Positions 35,527 through 44,546 of a stretch of DNA of 64,000 bases are shown here, piece after piece; the first letter of the stretch is position 1; every line of letters starts with the position of its first letter. Location of the stretch: the NCBI RefSeq assembly GCF_023101685.1, contig NZ_CP082164.1, positions 4,216,001 to 4,280,000 on the forward strand, in the 5' to 3' direction. Made by a program: the position numbers and the translations under genes. The DNA comes from Bradyrhizobium sp. 186. GTDB lineage: Bacteria; Pseudomonadota; Alphaproteobacteria; Rhizobiales; Xanthobacteraceae. Below the pieces are notes generated by a model. That model did not search any database. It had not been told where the DNA came from and saw only the letters and a program-made list of their open reading frames with translations.

Positions 35527-35768
35527 GCCCTCCTTGGGCGCGACACGGGAACTCCTGGAAGTAGCTTGAGGACTTGCCTGATCTTCGGGCCCAAGTCCAC
35601 CATCGACGAGGACCACCTCGCAAAGGCGCCGGCCCTGCCGGTCGAGCCGGGCGCCCCTTGGTTTGGATGGTGGGTCAGACGAACTGAACTTTCGCAAAGT
35701 TTAACATTGCTGGATCCCAAGATCGAGAAACTGCGCTAGGGTCGGGCTTTCCCGCGTAGGGGCAGTTC

Positions 35769-35969
35769 ATGTTCGACACGGCCACCACCGCGCTTTTGCG
35801 CGCGGTCCTCGACGAGGTCTGCGTCAGCGTTTCGCTCCGCGAGATCGGAGCGTGCACCCACGTCGCCTCGAAGATTCTGCAAGCCGCTACCCGCGGAGAG
35901 GTGTCGCCCGAGGTTCTCAAGCAGGTTGGGCGCCAAGCTCTCTCGCAAGCGCCGACCATGTGGCGCTGA
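35769..35969 (+). CDS. Small conserved-type hypothetical protein (66 residues)
   Basis: It begins MFDTATTALLRAVLDEVC and ends ALSQAPTMWR, a helical, neutral protein with an ATG following GGGGCAG. The layout resembles small hypothetical proteins of Bradyrhizobium (recalled). It lies 18 bp upstream of the next gene. No function is apparent. Confidence 0.55.
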   Translation: MFDTATTALLRAVLDEVCVSVSLREIGACTHVASKILQAATRGEVSPEVLKQVGRQALSQAPTMWR

Positions 35970-35987
35970 CCGGACGAGGGGGCGGGG

Positions 35988-36380
35988 TTGAATTTTCAGG
36001 TCACGGTGCTGAAGATCCTGGTGAGCTACCCGGATGGATTTGCCGTGATGGCCGACCTTAAGCGCGACATGGCGATCCTGGCGACCAGCGGTCGGGACTG
36101 GGCCGATCGCACCAAGCGGCTGGCCGCGCGCGTGCCGGACCTCGATATCTTTTCGCAAGGCCTCGTCGCGCGCGAAAACGGCGGTTGGAAGATCAGTGTC
36201 AAGGGACGGACCGTGCTGGAATTCATGGAGGCGCACCCGGTCGCCGACCAGGCGATAGAGATGGTGCCGGCAGAGAAAGTAGAGGCGCCACTGCTGCCCG
36301 CCGAGCGGGCGAGGCGGCGACGCGAACGTCGCGCGCGTCGGCGCGAGGGGCGTGAACGGGCGCGAGCGAACGCTTCCTAG
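35988..36380 (+). CDS. Hypothetical protein with a basic C-terminus (130 residues)
   Basis: TTG start. The N-terminal 75 residues (FQVTVLKILVSYPDGFAVMA, then LKRDMAILATSGRDW) could form a winged-helix-like domain; residues 100-130 are almost entirely Arg, Glu and Ala (ERARRRRERRARRREGRE), compatible with nucleic-acid binding. I do not recognise a named family. It is probably cotranscribed with the 66-residue gene. Confidence 0.55.
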   Translation: MNFQVTVLKILVSYPDGFAVMADLKRDMAILATSGRDWADRTKRLAARVPDLDIFSQGLVARENGGWKISVKGRTVLEFMEAHPVADQAIEMVPAEKVEAPLLPAERARRRRERRARRREGRERARANAS

Positions 36381-36396
36381 ACTGCGTACGGCGCCT

Positions 36397-36546
36397 TCAG
36401 AAGGCGGCGAGATCCAGGCCGTAGCTCATGGCTGCGAGCACGGAGATCAGCAGTCCCAGACCGCAGAAGATCGCGATGATCTTGAACTCTTTGATATCGG
36501 CAGTCGAGCGGACTGCGGGGATTACTGACGATGATCTTGACATCAT
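36397..36546 (-). CDS. Small single-helix membrane protein (49 residues)
   Basis: A minus-strand frame starting MMSRSSSVIPAVR, with a single hydrophobic helix (KIIAIFCGLGLLISVLAAMS) and the end YGLDLAAF. It is convergent with the preceding gene. The strong helix and compact size make it a credible small protein, though the ribosome site is weak. Confidence 0.55.
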   Translation of the reverse strand: MMSRSSSVIPAVRSTADIKEFKIIAIFCGLGLLISVLAAMSYGLDLAAF

Positions 36547-36660
36547 CAACGGCAAGCAAGAGCAGCTACGAAGGTAGTCTGCAGAAGAGATATGGATACG
36601 CCAAGGACCAAGCCAGAAAAGAGGTCGACGATTGGTATGGCCGCCAGAGGTGGTGAAAAG

Positions 36661-36684
36661 AAGCCCCGCTTTTTGCGGGGCTTT
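36661..36684 (+). terminator. Rho-independent terminator-like hairpin
   Basis: AAGCCCCGC-TTTTT-GCGGGGCTTTT forms a 9-bp GC-rich stem followed by a T-run on the plus strand (A-run on the other strand, so it could act both ways). There is no clear gene directly upstream. Confidence 0.6.
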
Positions 36685-36720
36685 TCTGAAAGGGCTCGCG
36701 TTCCGGGGAGTACGAGGAGG

Positions 36721-36834
36721 ACTATTACGACGGCCGAAGATATTCGCGAAGGTTATTTCGAAGTCACCGGTTCTCACACTGGCCGACGCTATCGAATTTT
36801 TACCAAGGCACTGTGGGCAATCCGCTCAGATTAA
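36721..36834 (+). pseudogene. Fragment of a hypothetical gene
   Basis: TAEDIREGYFEVTGSHTGRR and YRIF resemble the start of a small rhizobial hypothetical protein (recalled). An AGGAGG precedes it, but the expected ATG position reads ATT, and the frame diverges after YRIF and stops soon. Weakly supported. Confidence 0.3.
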
Positions 36835-37107
36835 CGGCTGGTGCACGCGAGTGTGTTGCTCATGAGCCGACCGGCCAGTCGGGAAGCCGCACGGACGATA
36901 GTTCTTTCGCGACATGGTCGGCTCGATGCGGGCGGCGATCTCGACCAGCTTGCGCGCCGCGTAGAAGCCGCAAGAGCAGCCCCATTGCGGCGACGAATTC
37001 GGGACGCCGGCGCGACGCCCGATCAGGCCGACCCGGGCGTCGCCGAAGTAGATCAGCCACGCGCGGTGGGGATCGTCCTTGCTGCGACAGCGGCTGAGGG
37101 CGGGCAT
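36826..37107 (-). pseudogene. Fragment of a hypothetical gene (5' part)
   Basis: From ATG 37107 the frame reads MPALSRCRSKDDPHRAWLIY, then FGDARVGLIGRRAGVP, QWGCSCGFY. It matches, from memory, the first 45 residues of a frequent bradyrhizobial hypothetical protein; the rest is replaced by unrelated sequence. Probable relic. Confidence 0.4.
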
Positions 37108-37597
37108 GCCGCTAGGAAAGCGGTAAATGGATGAGGCCTGCAAATTGTCAATTGCTTGCGTGTCGAGAAGCTGGCCGACCACTGCCGCTCGTGGGTGTGG
37201 ACAATGGCCGGCGGGCATCACTGCCGCCGGCCATCGCTCGCGCCACCTTGGGCTGGGGGTTGATCGGCAGCGCTGACCGCAAGCCTGCCGAACGCCGATT
37301 AACAACCCGCTAACCAATTCGGGCGGGCTCTGGACCATTCAGCGGCTAGAAGTCGGCGAGGCTTGCTGGATTTCTCGATTGCCACCGTCGAGGCAGTTCT
37401 AAAGCCTAGCGTCTGCCTGGAAGAGAGGTAGCATTTCGATCGGGACACAGCTCGGCATGAAAATCACGGCGAACCCGATGCTGCTCTTTTCAAGGATGGT
37501 GGCCGTCACGCTCTCGGGTAGGTTCGGAAAACTGACATTTGGCGCCATCGATAGGAACAGCGAATGTCACTCTGAAAGTGTTCAGGCCCGTTTTTAA

Positions 37598-38530
37598 GAG
37601 TCTGTCCGGGATCATGCTGTTTTTTGGCAGAGCTTTCGCAGCATGAGGCGGATTGAGGCGAGGCGCAAGAACGCCAATGCCTTTCGGTTGAGGCACTCCC
37701 AATCCTTGGCCAAACGGCGGCAGCGGTTGAGCCAGGCGATGGTGCGTTCGACGATCCATCGCTTGGGCAAGATCGCAAAACTCTTTGCTGTATCGGAGCG
37801 CTTGACGATCTCGACGTCGATTTGCCGGAGGATTTTGCGAACGGCGGACTGAAAGATCGGCCCCTGATAGCCGCCGTCAGCATAGAGCTTCAGCAGGAAT
37901 GGATGCAGGCCAAACAGCGTGGCCATCACCAGCACCCCACCGTCACGATCCTGGATGTCCGCCGAATGCACGAGGGCGTGGAGCAGCAAGCCTTGAGTAT
38001 CGACTAGGATGTGGCGCTTCTTGCCCTTGATCTTCTTGCCCGCATCGTAGCCATGCGGGTCGATCCACGCCCCCCTTTTTCCGCGCTCTTGACGCTTTGA
38101 CTGTCGATGATGGCGGCGCTCGGGCTGGGTTCTCGGTTAGCCAATTCTCGACATTGTACATAGAGCGCGTGATGGATGCGATCGAGCGTGCCGTTCCAAG
38201 CCCACAAGTCAAAATAGTCGTGCACCGTGCTGCGTGGCGGCAGGTCCTTCGGGATCGCTCGCCATTGGCAACCGGTGCTCAGCACATACATCAGGCCATT
38301 GATCACCTCGCGCACATCGACCGTGCGCTTGTTGCCGCCTCGCTTGGCTGGCGCAATCAGCGGCTCCACCAACGCCCATTCCTCATCAGTCAAATCGCTT
38401 GGATAGCGTAGCCGGCTTCGGTCGTAACGACCGCGGTTCTCCTTCGTCCACATGGGCGCCCCTTCGAATCGGACCGCCACCCTTGAATCACAAATGATTC
38501 CGATGATTCAAGATGTTCCCGGACAGACAC
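37598..38530 (-). mobile_element. IS5-family (IS427-like) insertion sequence, 933 bp
   Basis: The terminal inverted repeats are GAGTCTGTCCGGGATCAT at the left and the complement of GTGTCTGTCCGGGAACAT at the right. TAA flanks both ends (37595-37597 and 38531-38533), a 3-bp target duplication of the TNA type known for this group. It holds a two-frame transposase. The ends are intact, so it may be complete and mobile. Confidence 0.9.
37612..38453 (-). CDS. IS5-family transposase, two overlapping frames (OrfA/OrfB)
   Basis: OrfA begins MWTKENRGRYDRSRLRYPSD and includes SDLTDEEWALVEPLIAPAKR and the first catalytic aspartate (IIDSQSVKSAE). After an A5G6 tract (38070-38080 on the plus-strand map) the -1 frame continues AWIDPHGYDAGKKIKGKKRH, with the second Asp in KLYADGGYQG and the Glu in KRWIVERTIAWLNRCRRLA. 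This DDE layout over a slippery run indicates programmed -1 frameshifting as in IS427-type elements, giving a protein of about 280 residues. It should not be read as a broken gene. Confidence 0.88.
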
Positions 38531-38533
38531 TAA

Positions 38534-39968
38534 CATTACAGTTGCCGTTTTGCTTTGAGATGCGCGCGCTGAGCGGCAGCCTGGTGAGCTCTGCGCCAGA
38601 ATGACCATGCGATGACATGCGCGGGTTGGATCCGCTTTCGAGCAAGCCTGATGGCGATGCGGCGGATTTCCTGGATTGACCAACGGATCAGCGGCGGCGT
38701 GGGTGTGCTTTGGCTTTTGCCGGGGGGCGGCGTTTGGTTTTTTTGGGCGGTGGCGGATTGGCGCGATGGCGGATCGCCGCCATCATGGCGAAGGCGAGCA
38801 TCACCAGGGACACGTGGCGATGCCAGCCATGCCAGGACCTGCTCTCGTTGTGATCGAGCCCGAACTCGTTTTTCGCGGTTTCAAAGCTGTCCTCGATCGC
38901 CCATCGATGGCCTTCGACCGCGACCAGCGTTTCAATTGATGTTCCCGCTGGGCACCAGGTGGTGAAGAAGGCGAGATCGCCATCGGCGATATGGCGACGG
39001 ATCAGCAGACCGCGCGTCCATAAACCATCATTTGCGCTGTTGAACTGCTCGACCTCGAGATCGGCCAGTTCGAGATAACACCAGTCATGCAGCCTCGGTC
39101 CTTTGGTTCCGGCTCCCGCCGACAAGCGCTTCCAGTCGGACGGGCGCCGCGTCCGGGCGATGTCTTCGGCCTTGCCGGCGACCGGCTGTCGCTTGCCCCA
39201 GGATCGGAAGACATGAGAGCTGCTGACCCCGAGCACATAGCCTTTGCCTGCCCGCCGTAGCTGCTGTTCGATATCGCCAACACCGTAGACCGTGTCACCG
39301 GCAACCCACTTGAATGGTACAGACGCGGCTATCGCACGTGCGATCATTCTCGTCGCAAGCTTTGGTTTGGTCGCAAAGCCGACATCGGCAGGCACATATG
39401 CGGCTTCCAGACGATCTGGATCGTCAGTCCATTCCTTCGGAAGATACAACGCGCGATCGATGAACGCATGACCATGACGCGAAACGTAGGTAGCGAAGAC
39501 GCCGATCTGGCAGTTCGTAATCTTCCCTGCCGAACCAGTGTATTGCCGTGCCACTCCGCATGAGGCCTTACCCTGCTTGAGAAAGCCGGTCTCGTCGATC
39601 ACCAGCACCGCATCGTCATCCGCCAAATGCTCGATGACATAGTCGCGGACGATATCGCGCAGGGCATCAGCGTCCCAATCTCCACGACCCAGAATTGCCT
39701 GCTGACGCCATGGGCCAGGATCGCCAGCCGCCTCCGCGCGCATCCAGCCGGTCTTGCGCTGCTCATCTCCGAGCAGACCTTCCAGGAACAAGCCTGCATT
39801 CGTCGCCACACGCTCTTGCGTGAACAACGGACGTATCCGTTGCTTGATCTCTCGAAGCGACGCCGCCCACAACGCAAGCGTCTCCTCAACCGACGCGGCC
39901 CGCGTCCACGACATTCGAATCATGGTTGCCCATGGATTCAGAAGCCCGCAAACAAAGCAACTGTAATG
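38534..39968 (-). mobile_element. IS701-family insertion sequence, 1435 bp
   Basis: The ends carry CATTACAGTTGC inverted repeats (38534-38545 and complement at 39957-39968, with minor differences inside). CTAA is found immediately outside each end (38530-38533 and 39969-39972), a 4-bp YTAR target duplication typical of IS701. The left duplication shares its C with the last base of the IS5-family element and its TAA with that element's target duplication, so this element landed at the junction after the first one. Confidence 0.9.
38688..39923 (-). CDS. IS701-family transposase
   Basis: An apparently intact 411-residue DDE transposase. Catalytic candidates are Asp in VLVIDETGFLKQG, Asp in WVAGDTVYGVG and Glu in WAIEDSFETAKNEFGLDHNE, as in DDE_5/IS701 enzymes. 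The C-terminus is Pro/Lys/Arg rich. An in-frame ATG at 39914 is an alternative start. No frameshift is seen. Confidence 0.93.
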   Translation of the reverse strand: MIRMSWTRAASVEETLALWAASLREIKQRIRPLFTQERVATNAGLFLEGLLGDEQRKTGWMRAEAAGDPGPWRQQAILGRGDWDADALRDIVRDYVIEHLADDDAVLVIDETGFLKQGKASCGVARQYTGSAGKITNCQIGVFATYVSRHGHAFIDRALYLPKEWTDDPDRLEAAYVPADVGFATKPKLATRMIARAIAASVPFKWVAGDTVYGVGDIEQQLRRAGKGYVLGVSSSHVFRSWGKRQPVAGKAEDIARTRRPSDWKRLSAGAGTKGPRLHDWCYLELADLEVEQFNSANDGLWTRGLLIRRHIADGDLAFFTTWCPAGTSIETLVAVEGHRWAIEDSFETAKNEFGLDHNESRSWHGWHRHVSLVMLAFAMMAAIRHRANPPPPKKTKRRPPAKAKAHPRRR

Positions 39969-40448
39969 CTAAGATCAAGATGTCGCGGCCCCCGAAGACC
40001 CGAGTTTGAGCGGAGGAAAGTACAGTTCGGATTTCGTTTAGAATGTGGTCTGCGCTGGCGATGCGATCGCGCTGGTCCGGGTGTCCGGTAAATTCCTCGA
40101 AGTGGCGAGTGGCCGCGCTCAATTGGTCATATTGCCCAATCAAGCGCTGCAGGATTTCGCGGTTTTGGCCTGCTGTATGGAGCGAGGCGTCATAGCGGCG
40201 CAGCGTCTCGGCAGGCCCTGCAGGTCCTTGACGCCGGATATGGTTCTGTTGGCGTTGTTTTTCGATCCGGTCGGCCTGCGTATCGGTCAGCAGCCTGGTT
40301 GACCTCGCTTTAAAGTCGGCGATCGTCTGGGTCGACACTCCGTTCGGACCAACGATCGATTTCCTTCGGTTCAACGCATGCGCGGAATCGTTTCCCGGAC
40401 CTTCCGATTTATGGCGTGCTCGGCGGCTCCACTTGGCGGGGCCGACTG

Positions 40449-40622
40449 AAGCTATGATCTCGGATACGGGACGCGACAGATCGTGCGGTCGCTGCACGAG
40501 AAGAGCGTGCCGATCGACACGATCAGGCCAGAGTAAGTTGGCGCGTCAGCTTCTGGCCGACACGATTGGACAAGTTGTGCCGACCACAGCCTCACCCGAG
40601 CCTGTGCTTCTCGGGTCCTTTG
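40449..40622 (+). pseudogene. FGGY carbohydrate kinase C-terminal relic
   Basis: One frame reads YGTRQIVRSLHEKSVPIDTI, and a second, from about 40536, SKLARQLLADTIGQVVP and PEPVLLGS. Together these are the conserved C-terminal ATP-site region of FGGY kinases (ribulokinase/xylulokinase type), with a frameshift between. It is joined to a LivM fragment after LLGS. Confidence 0.6.
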
Positions 40623-40873
40623 CGTCCTCGACGGTCTCGCCGAACAGCTTCACCTTCTTCATCTTCCTGCTGGTCGGCTCGGTCGTCAGCCTCAATGGGC
40701 TGTCCTTGCCGTCTGCCCTTGTCGGCGGTGCCTTCATCACCTTGGTGCCGACCTATCTCGCCCAGGCTGGTGACTGGGTTCCGATCCTCTACGGCGTCGC
40801 GCTCGTCGTCGTGACGCTGGCGGCGAATGCCGGCGATCTGCGCCGCTTCCTGCCGCGTGGGAGAGCGCGATGA
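40623..40873 (+). pseudogene. LivM-type branched-chain permease C-terminal relic
   Basis: Fused in frame after the kinase relic. It reads SPNSFTFFIFLLVGSVVSLN, GLSLPSALVGGAFITLVPTY and [20 protein letters not shown], the last two helices of a LivM permease. The stop overlaps the livG start (ATGA), as in an original liv operon. The first 200 or more residues are missing. Confidence 0.7.
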
Positions 40874-41655
40874 CGGCGGCGGCCGGGAACGACGGGCTGA
40901 TCGCGGAAGGCATCTCGCTTGCCTTCGGCGGGCTTCAGGTGCTTAGCGACGTCTCGATGACGCTGCGTCCCGGCGTGGTTACCGGGCTGATCGGGCCGAA
41001 CGGCGCGGGCAAGACCAGCCTGTTCAACTGCCTCACCGGGCTCTACCACGGTCAGCGTGGGTAGAGCAGCTTCGCCGGCGCGCCGCTGAACGGCCTCGGC
41101 CCCGCACAACGCGCCGCATGCGGAATCACCCGCAGCTTCCAGAATCTGGCGATGTGCCCGGATCTGTCGCTCTTGGAAAACGTCTTGGTCGGCCTCACCC
41201 TGAAGCGGCGTTCGGGCTGGTTCAGCGCCTTCGTGCCGACGCCGGCGCAACGGGCCGAGCAGGAGGACGCCGAACGCCGTGCCATGGCGGCGTTGACCGA
41301 ACTCGGCATCGCGTCCGCCGCCTATGATAAGCCGTCCGATCTGCCGCCGGGAACGTTGCGTCTGGCCGAGATCGCGCGCGCCATCGCCAGCGCCCCCCGG
41401 GCGATCCTGCTGGACGAGCCGGCCGCGGGCCTCAATGCGGTCGAGACCCGCGACCTGATGCGCGCGTTGAAGCGCCTGATGCGCCCCGACCTCGTGCTCC
41501 TCGTCGTCGAGCATGACATGGACCTGATCATGGAGCTCTGCGAGCAGATCTATGTGCTGAACTTCGGCAAGATGATCGCAAGCGGAACGCCCGCCGAAAT
41601 TCGCGAACATCCGGATGTCATCCGCGTCTATCTCGGAGACGATTCCGGTGACTGA
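40870..41655 (+). pseudogene. livG: LivG-type ABC ATPase with in-frame amber codon
   Basis: The frame encodes Walker [18 protein letters not shown], then TAG at 41062-41064 after GLYHGQRG, then continues uninterrupted: FAGAPLNGLGPAQRAA, GITRSFQNLAMCPDLSLLEN, LPPGTLRLAEIARAI, AILLDEPAAGLN and VVEHDMDLIMELC. A single TAG therefore interrupts an otherwise full ATPase of about 260 residues. It overlaps the following livF-type gene. Confidence 0.8.
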
Positions 41656-42371
41656 GCTGTTCTCCGCCCGTAACCTTTGCATCAGCTATGGCGCGGCGCG
41701 CGCCGTCGAAAATGTCGATCTCTCCGTGCCCGAGAATGGCGTGGTGGCCTTGCTCGGCGCCAACGGCGCCGGCAAATCGTCGGCGCTCAAGGCGATCGCA
41801 GGGCTGGTGCCGGCCGCAGGCGAGATGCGCTTTGCCGGCGAGGATATCGGCGCGCTCGCCGCGCGGCAGCGCGTCCGGCTTGGCATCGTCTATGTCCCCG
41901 AGGGCCGCCAAGACGGTCGCCGAAAACCTGCTGCTCGGCGGCTTCTTCCTCGACGCGCGTATGCAGCGGCAGCGGCGCGACCTCATGCTGGAGCTGTTTC
42001 CCGAGATCGCGAACCGTCTGAAGTCGCCGGCCTGGATGCGGAGCGGCGGCGAGCAGCAGATGCTCGCGATCGGGCGCGGCCTGATGAGCGCGCCGCGGCT
42101 GCTGCTTCTGGACGAACCTTCGCTCGGGCTCGCGCCTCTTCTGATCCGCCGCGTGTTCGAGCGTCTGGTGACGATCAAGCAGGAGACAGGCCTTACCATC
42201 ATGCTGGTCGAGCAGAATTTCCGCATGACGATGAAAGTGGCCGACGCGCTTTATTTCGTCCGCAATGGCGCGATCGTGGGCCATCGCAGCGCGGCGGACC
42301 TTGCGACCGCGGCAAACCGTGCCGAGGTGGTGGAAGCCTATCTTGGCGCGGGCCAACCCGCGCCGGCATGA
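41648..42371 (+). pseudogene. livF: LivF-type ABC ATPase, frameshifted
   Basis: GTG start overlapping livG. Walker A reads LLGANGAGKSSALKAI and the frame continues to IVYVPEGRQ near 41907, then must shift to KTVAENLLLGGFFLDARM. The signature is SGGEQQMLAIGRGL, Walker B LLLLDEPSLGLAP and the H-loop region MLVEQNFRM. A few codons between GRQ and TVAEN are missing, consistent with a deletion of about ten bases. This importer is therefore dead (permease truncated, LivG amber, LivF shifted). Confidence 0.8.
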
Positions 42372-42382
42372 CGGAGTGACAG

Positions 42383-43321
42383 ATGCGCCTCGAGGGCACA
42401 GAGATCGCGACTGGACTGGCCTTTCCCGAAGGGCCGATTGCGCTCGCCGACGGCAGCGTCATCGTCGTCGAGATAGAAGGCGGCCGGCTCACGCGTGTTC
42501 TCCTCTCCGGCCGGAAAGAGGTGATCGCCAATCTCGGCGGCGGTCCGAACGGCGCCGCCATCGGTCCGGACGGCAAATGCTATGTCTGCAACAATGGCGG
42601 CTTCTCCTGGCACAAGGACAGAAGCAACTTTGTCCGCCCGACCGGCCGCGCTGAGGATTACACCACGGGCCGCATCGAACAGGTCGATCTCGACACCGGC
42701 GCCGTCAAAACCCTCTACGATAGTTGCGGTGGTGTTCACCTCAAGGGCCCGAACGACATCGTCTTTGACGGCGAAGGTGGATTCTGGTTCACCGATCTCG
42801 GCAAGACCTATGGCCGGCTGATGGATCGCGGCGCGGTCTACTACGCGCGCACCGACGGGTCCATGATCCGGGAGGCGATCTTTCCGATCATGACACCGAA
42901 CGGCGTCGGGCTGTCGCCGGATGGGCGCACGCTCTATGTCTCCGAGACCGAGACCAGCCGGATCTGGAGCTATCCGATCACCGGCGAAGGTGAGGTCACG
43001 AAGGAGCCTTGGCCGTCGCCCAACGGCGGCAAGCTGCTGCACGGCCTGCCGGGTTACCAGCGCTTCGATTCGCTCGCGATTGAGGAGGGCGGCAATATCT
43101 GTGTCGCGACCCTGGTGCGTGGCGGGATCAGCGTGTTCTCGCCAGACGGCGATCTCCTGGAGTTCCGCCAGGCCGACGAGGTCTACTGCACCAACATCTG
43201 CTTCGGCGGCACCGACATGCGCACCGCCTTCATCACGCTCTCCGGCACGGGCCGGCTGATTGCGGTGGACTGGCCAAGGTCCGGCCTTGCGCTCGACGAT
43301 CCCCGCACCGCGCGCAGATAG
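42383..43321 (+). CDS. SMP-30/gluconolactonase/LRE-family hydrolase
   Basis: An intact 312-residue six-bladed beta-propeller lactonase. Family residues include Glu in AFPEGPIAL, Asn in LKGPNDIVFD and the PNGVGLSPDGRTLYVSET strand with the metal-site Asn and Asp. Such enzymes open sugar or aromatic lactones. It lies 11 bp after the broken livF and was probably the catabolic enzyme of that transporter; it may persist alone. The substrate is unknown. Confidence 0.88.
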   Translation: MRLEGTEIATGLAFPEGPIALADGSVIVVEIEGGRLTRVLLSGRKEVIANLGGGPNGAAIGPDGKCYVCNNGGFSWHKDRSNFVRPTGRAEDYTTGRIEQVDLDTGAVKTLYDSCGGVHLKGPNDIVFDGEGGFWFTDLGKTYGRLMDRGAVYYARTDGSMIREAIFPIMTPNGVGLSPDGRTLYVSETETSRIWSYPITGEGEVTKEPWPSPNGGKLLHGLPGYQRFDSLAIEEGGNICVATLVRGGISVFSPDGDLLEFRQADEVYCTNICFGGTDMRTAFITLSGTGRLIAVDWPRSGLALDDPRTARR

Positions 43322-43690
43322 CCGCCCGACCCCACTGACAAACCTCCTGCTCGTGGTGGGGGTGAGCGTGTTGAGCGGTGGCGCCGTTTTGCTGGTACAA
43401 GCCTTGCCGCCCATACTTCACGGATTTCCATGGAGATCGCTCATGAGGGCTCGCAAGACCATTCCGCAAAGAGAAATTTTGTAGCGATCTCAATCGCCTG
43501 AAAAGTTGCAAAATGTCGGAATGGGTGTTGAAAACACTACTGAAATTCGAAGACTTCCAAGCTCGAATTGAAGTTGCGCAGGAGTTTCGGGAGGGTCGCA
43601 ACCGCTCTCGAGAGAAGTCGGGAGAAGACATGCTTCGGCAACAGAGCCCGTAGCCGCTCGGCGCCTTCGTACTGCGGAGGAGCGTTCTTC
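43322..43690. other. Gene-free stretch
   Basis: Only short frames without recognisable motifs. No RNA or regulatory element identified. Confidence 0.4.
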
Positions 43691-43760
43691 CCCGCTACCA
43701 ACGCTCAGATGTGCGCCAAACTACGATATTCTGTGGTCGCGTACGATTGATGGTAGCGCC
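43691..43760. repeat. Dispersed repeat part B, copy 2
   Basis: Bounded by CCGCTACCA on the left and TGGTAGCGCC on the right, forming outward inverted arms. The interior blocks CAAACTACGATATT and CGTACGATTG resemble the copy at 57251. No part A is found next to it. Confidence 0.6.
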
Positions 43761-43896
43761 TAAGCCGCGGGCGCGCGTGCCATGTCACGAGCAGTCCTCG
43801 CCTGATGCGTGGTAAGCGAACGGCCGCTCGTGGCGCAAAGCAGTCGTTCGCAGCGTCGGCTACCAACATGCTTCGGTCCTGCCGACAGAAGAACGC

Positions 43897-44125
43897 CTAT
43901 CCCCGCGCAAGAACAATATCGAAATTCAACACGCGGTGGCCAGATCCATCTTCCGATGGAACCGGCTTTGCGATGAGCAAATCCGGACGCGGTGCCGCGT
44001 TGAGCAGCCGGTCGCAGGCGTTGAGCGGCTCGTCGGGAAAATACATCTGGGTGATCAGCCGTTCGAACCGGCCGTGAATTTCGAAATGAATATGCGGCGG
44101 CCGCATCCAGTCCGGACCTGCGGTC
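43897..44125 (-). pseudogene. Intradiol ring-cleavage dioxygenase C-terminal relic
   Basis: The minus strand reads GPDWMRPPHIHFEIHGRFER, LITQMYFPDEPLNACDRLLN and GSGHRVLNFDIVLARG. PPHIHF contains the two iron-binding histidines of protocatechuate/hydroxyquinol dioxygenases, and the remainder is the last part of the PcaH-like fold. The N-terminal two-thirds, with the Tyr ligands, are absent. Confidence 0.65.
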
Positions 44126-44141
44126 ATATCAAAGATAGCGC

Positions 44142-44255
44142 GTGCGTGGGCGTTATCCCGGCATCGCTGAGGAAGCGTTGGAAAGCTTATGTGTCGCGCG
44201 TCCCCTCTATATCCTTGGCGGGTTCGGAGGGGCCGGCGGATCATCGACCGACAAT
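44142..44255 (+). pseudogene. SLOG-like domain fragment
   Basis: RYPGIAEEALESLCVARPLY followed by ILGGFGGAGG resembles the nucleotide-binding GGFGG region of SLOG-type domains that accompany TIR-like defence proteins. The frame continues into unrelated sequence. Short; family assignment from memory. Confidence 0.35.
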
Positions 44256-44390
44256 GTCGTGGTGTTCTCCAAAACGCTCTTCTCCGTTTACAGCATTTCC
44301 GACAGGCGCTCGCGCGGTAGCCATCACTGCCCTAAAACATCGCGCGCCCTCAGGCCGCTGCAAGCAGTTCCTCGTGATGTCCATGCACGC

Positions 44391-44431
44391 TCGCCATAAG
44401 TAAACGCTATGGCGGCAGATTGCAGTTGTGG
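44391..44431 (+). promoter_or_regulatory. Candidate LysR box upstream of livK (copy 1)
   Basis: A 37-bp stretch (CGCCATAAG, CTATGGCGGCAGATTGCA, TTGTG) lies about 115-150 bp before livK and aligns without gaps to 51397-51435 upstream of hyuA, with about six or seven mismatches. Conserved halves GCGGCAGA and TGCA are suitable LysR contacts. A CATAAT at 44453 may be a -10 element. Confidence 0.55.
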
Positions 44432-44546
44432 TTCCCTCGCTCCGGGCCACGACCATAATCTTGTTGTCACAAGCCGGGATGCGCCCATTCGCAAGACGGT
44501 GAACGACGGTGTGGCAACCCGCCAGTTTCGGATGGAGATCGGGGTC

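Larger units (their letters stand above)
37399..40338 (-). pseudogene. Hypothetical gene interrupted by two insertion sequences
   Basis: Upstream part 40338-39973 encodes about 120 residues (STQTIADFKARSTRLLTDTQ, EILQRLIGQYDQLSAATRHF, HILNEIRTVLSS). If both insertion sequences (37598-39968) and their target duplications are removed, the frame continues from GGRDILIL into KTGLNTFRVTFAVP with no stop. A later frame change gives APNVSFPNLPESVTATILEK and GFAVIFMP, ending at TAG 37399-37401. The C-terminal beta-rich pattern looks like a lectin or tail-fibre-type domain; this is tentative. Start (GTG 40338) uncertain. Confidence 0.45.

Noticed and set aside
36592-36834. Candidate 80-residue gene
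   Set aside because: It reads through a strong terminator-like hairpin; only the last 38 codons resemble a protein, so it is listed as a weak fragment.
37612-38453. IS5 transposase as a pseudogene
   Set aside because: The frame change lies on an A5G6 slippery run typical of programmed frameshifting and both ends are intact.
43233-43631. Minus-strand frame after the lactonase gene
   Set aside because: No motif or ribosome site; overlaps the lactonase end.
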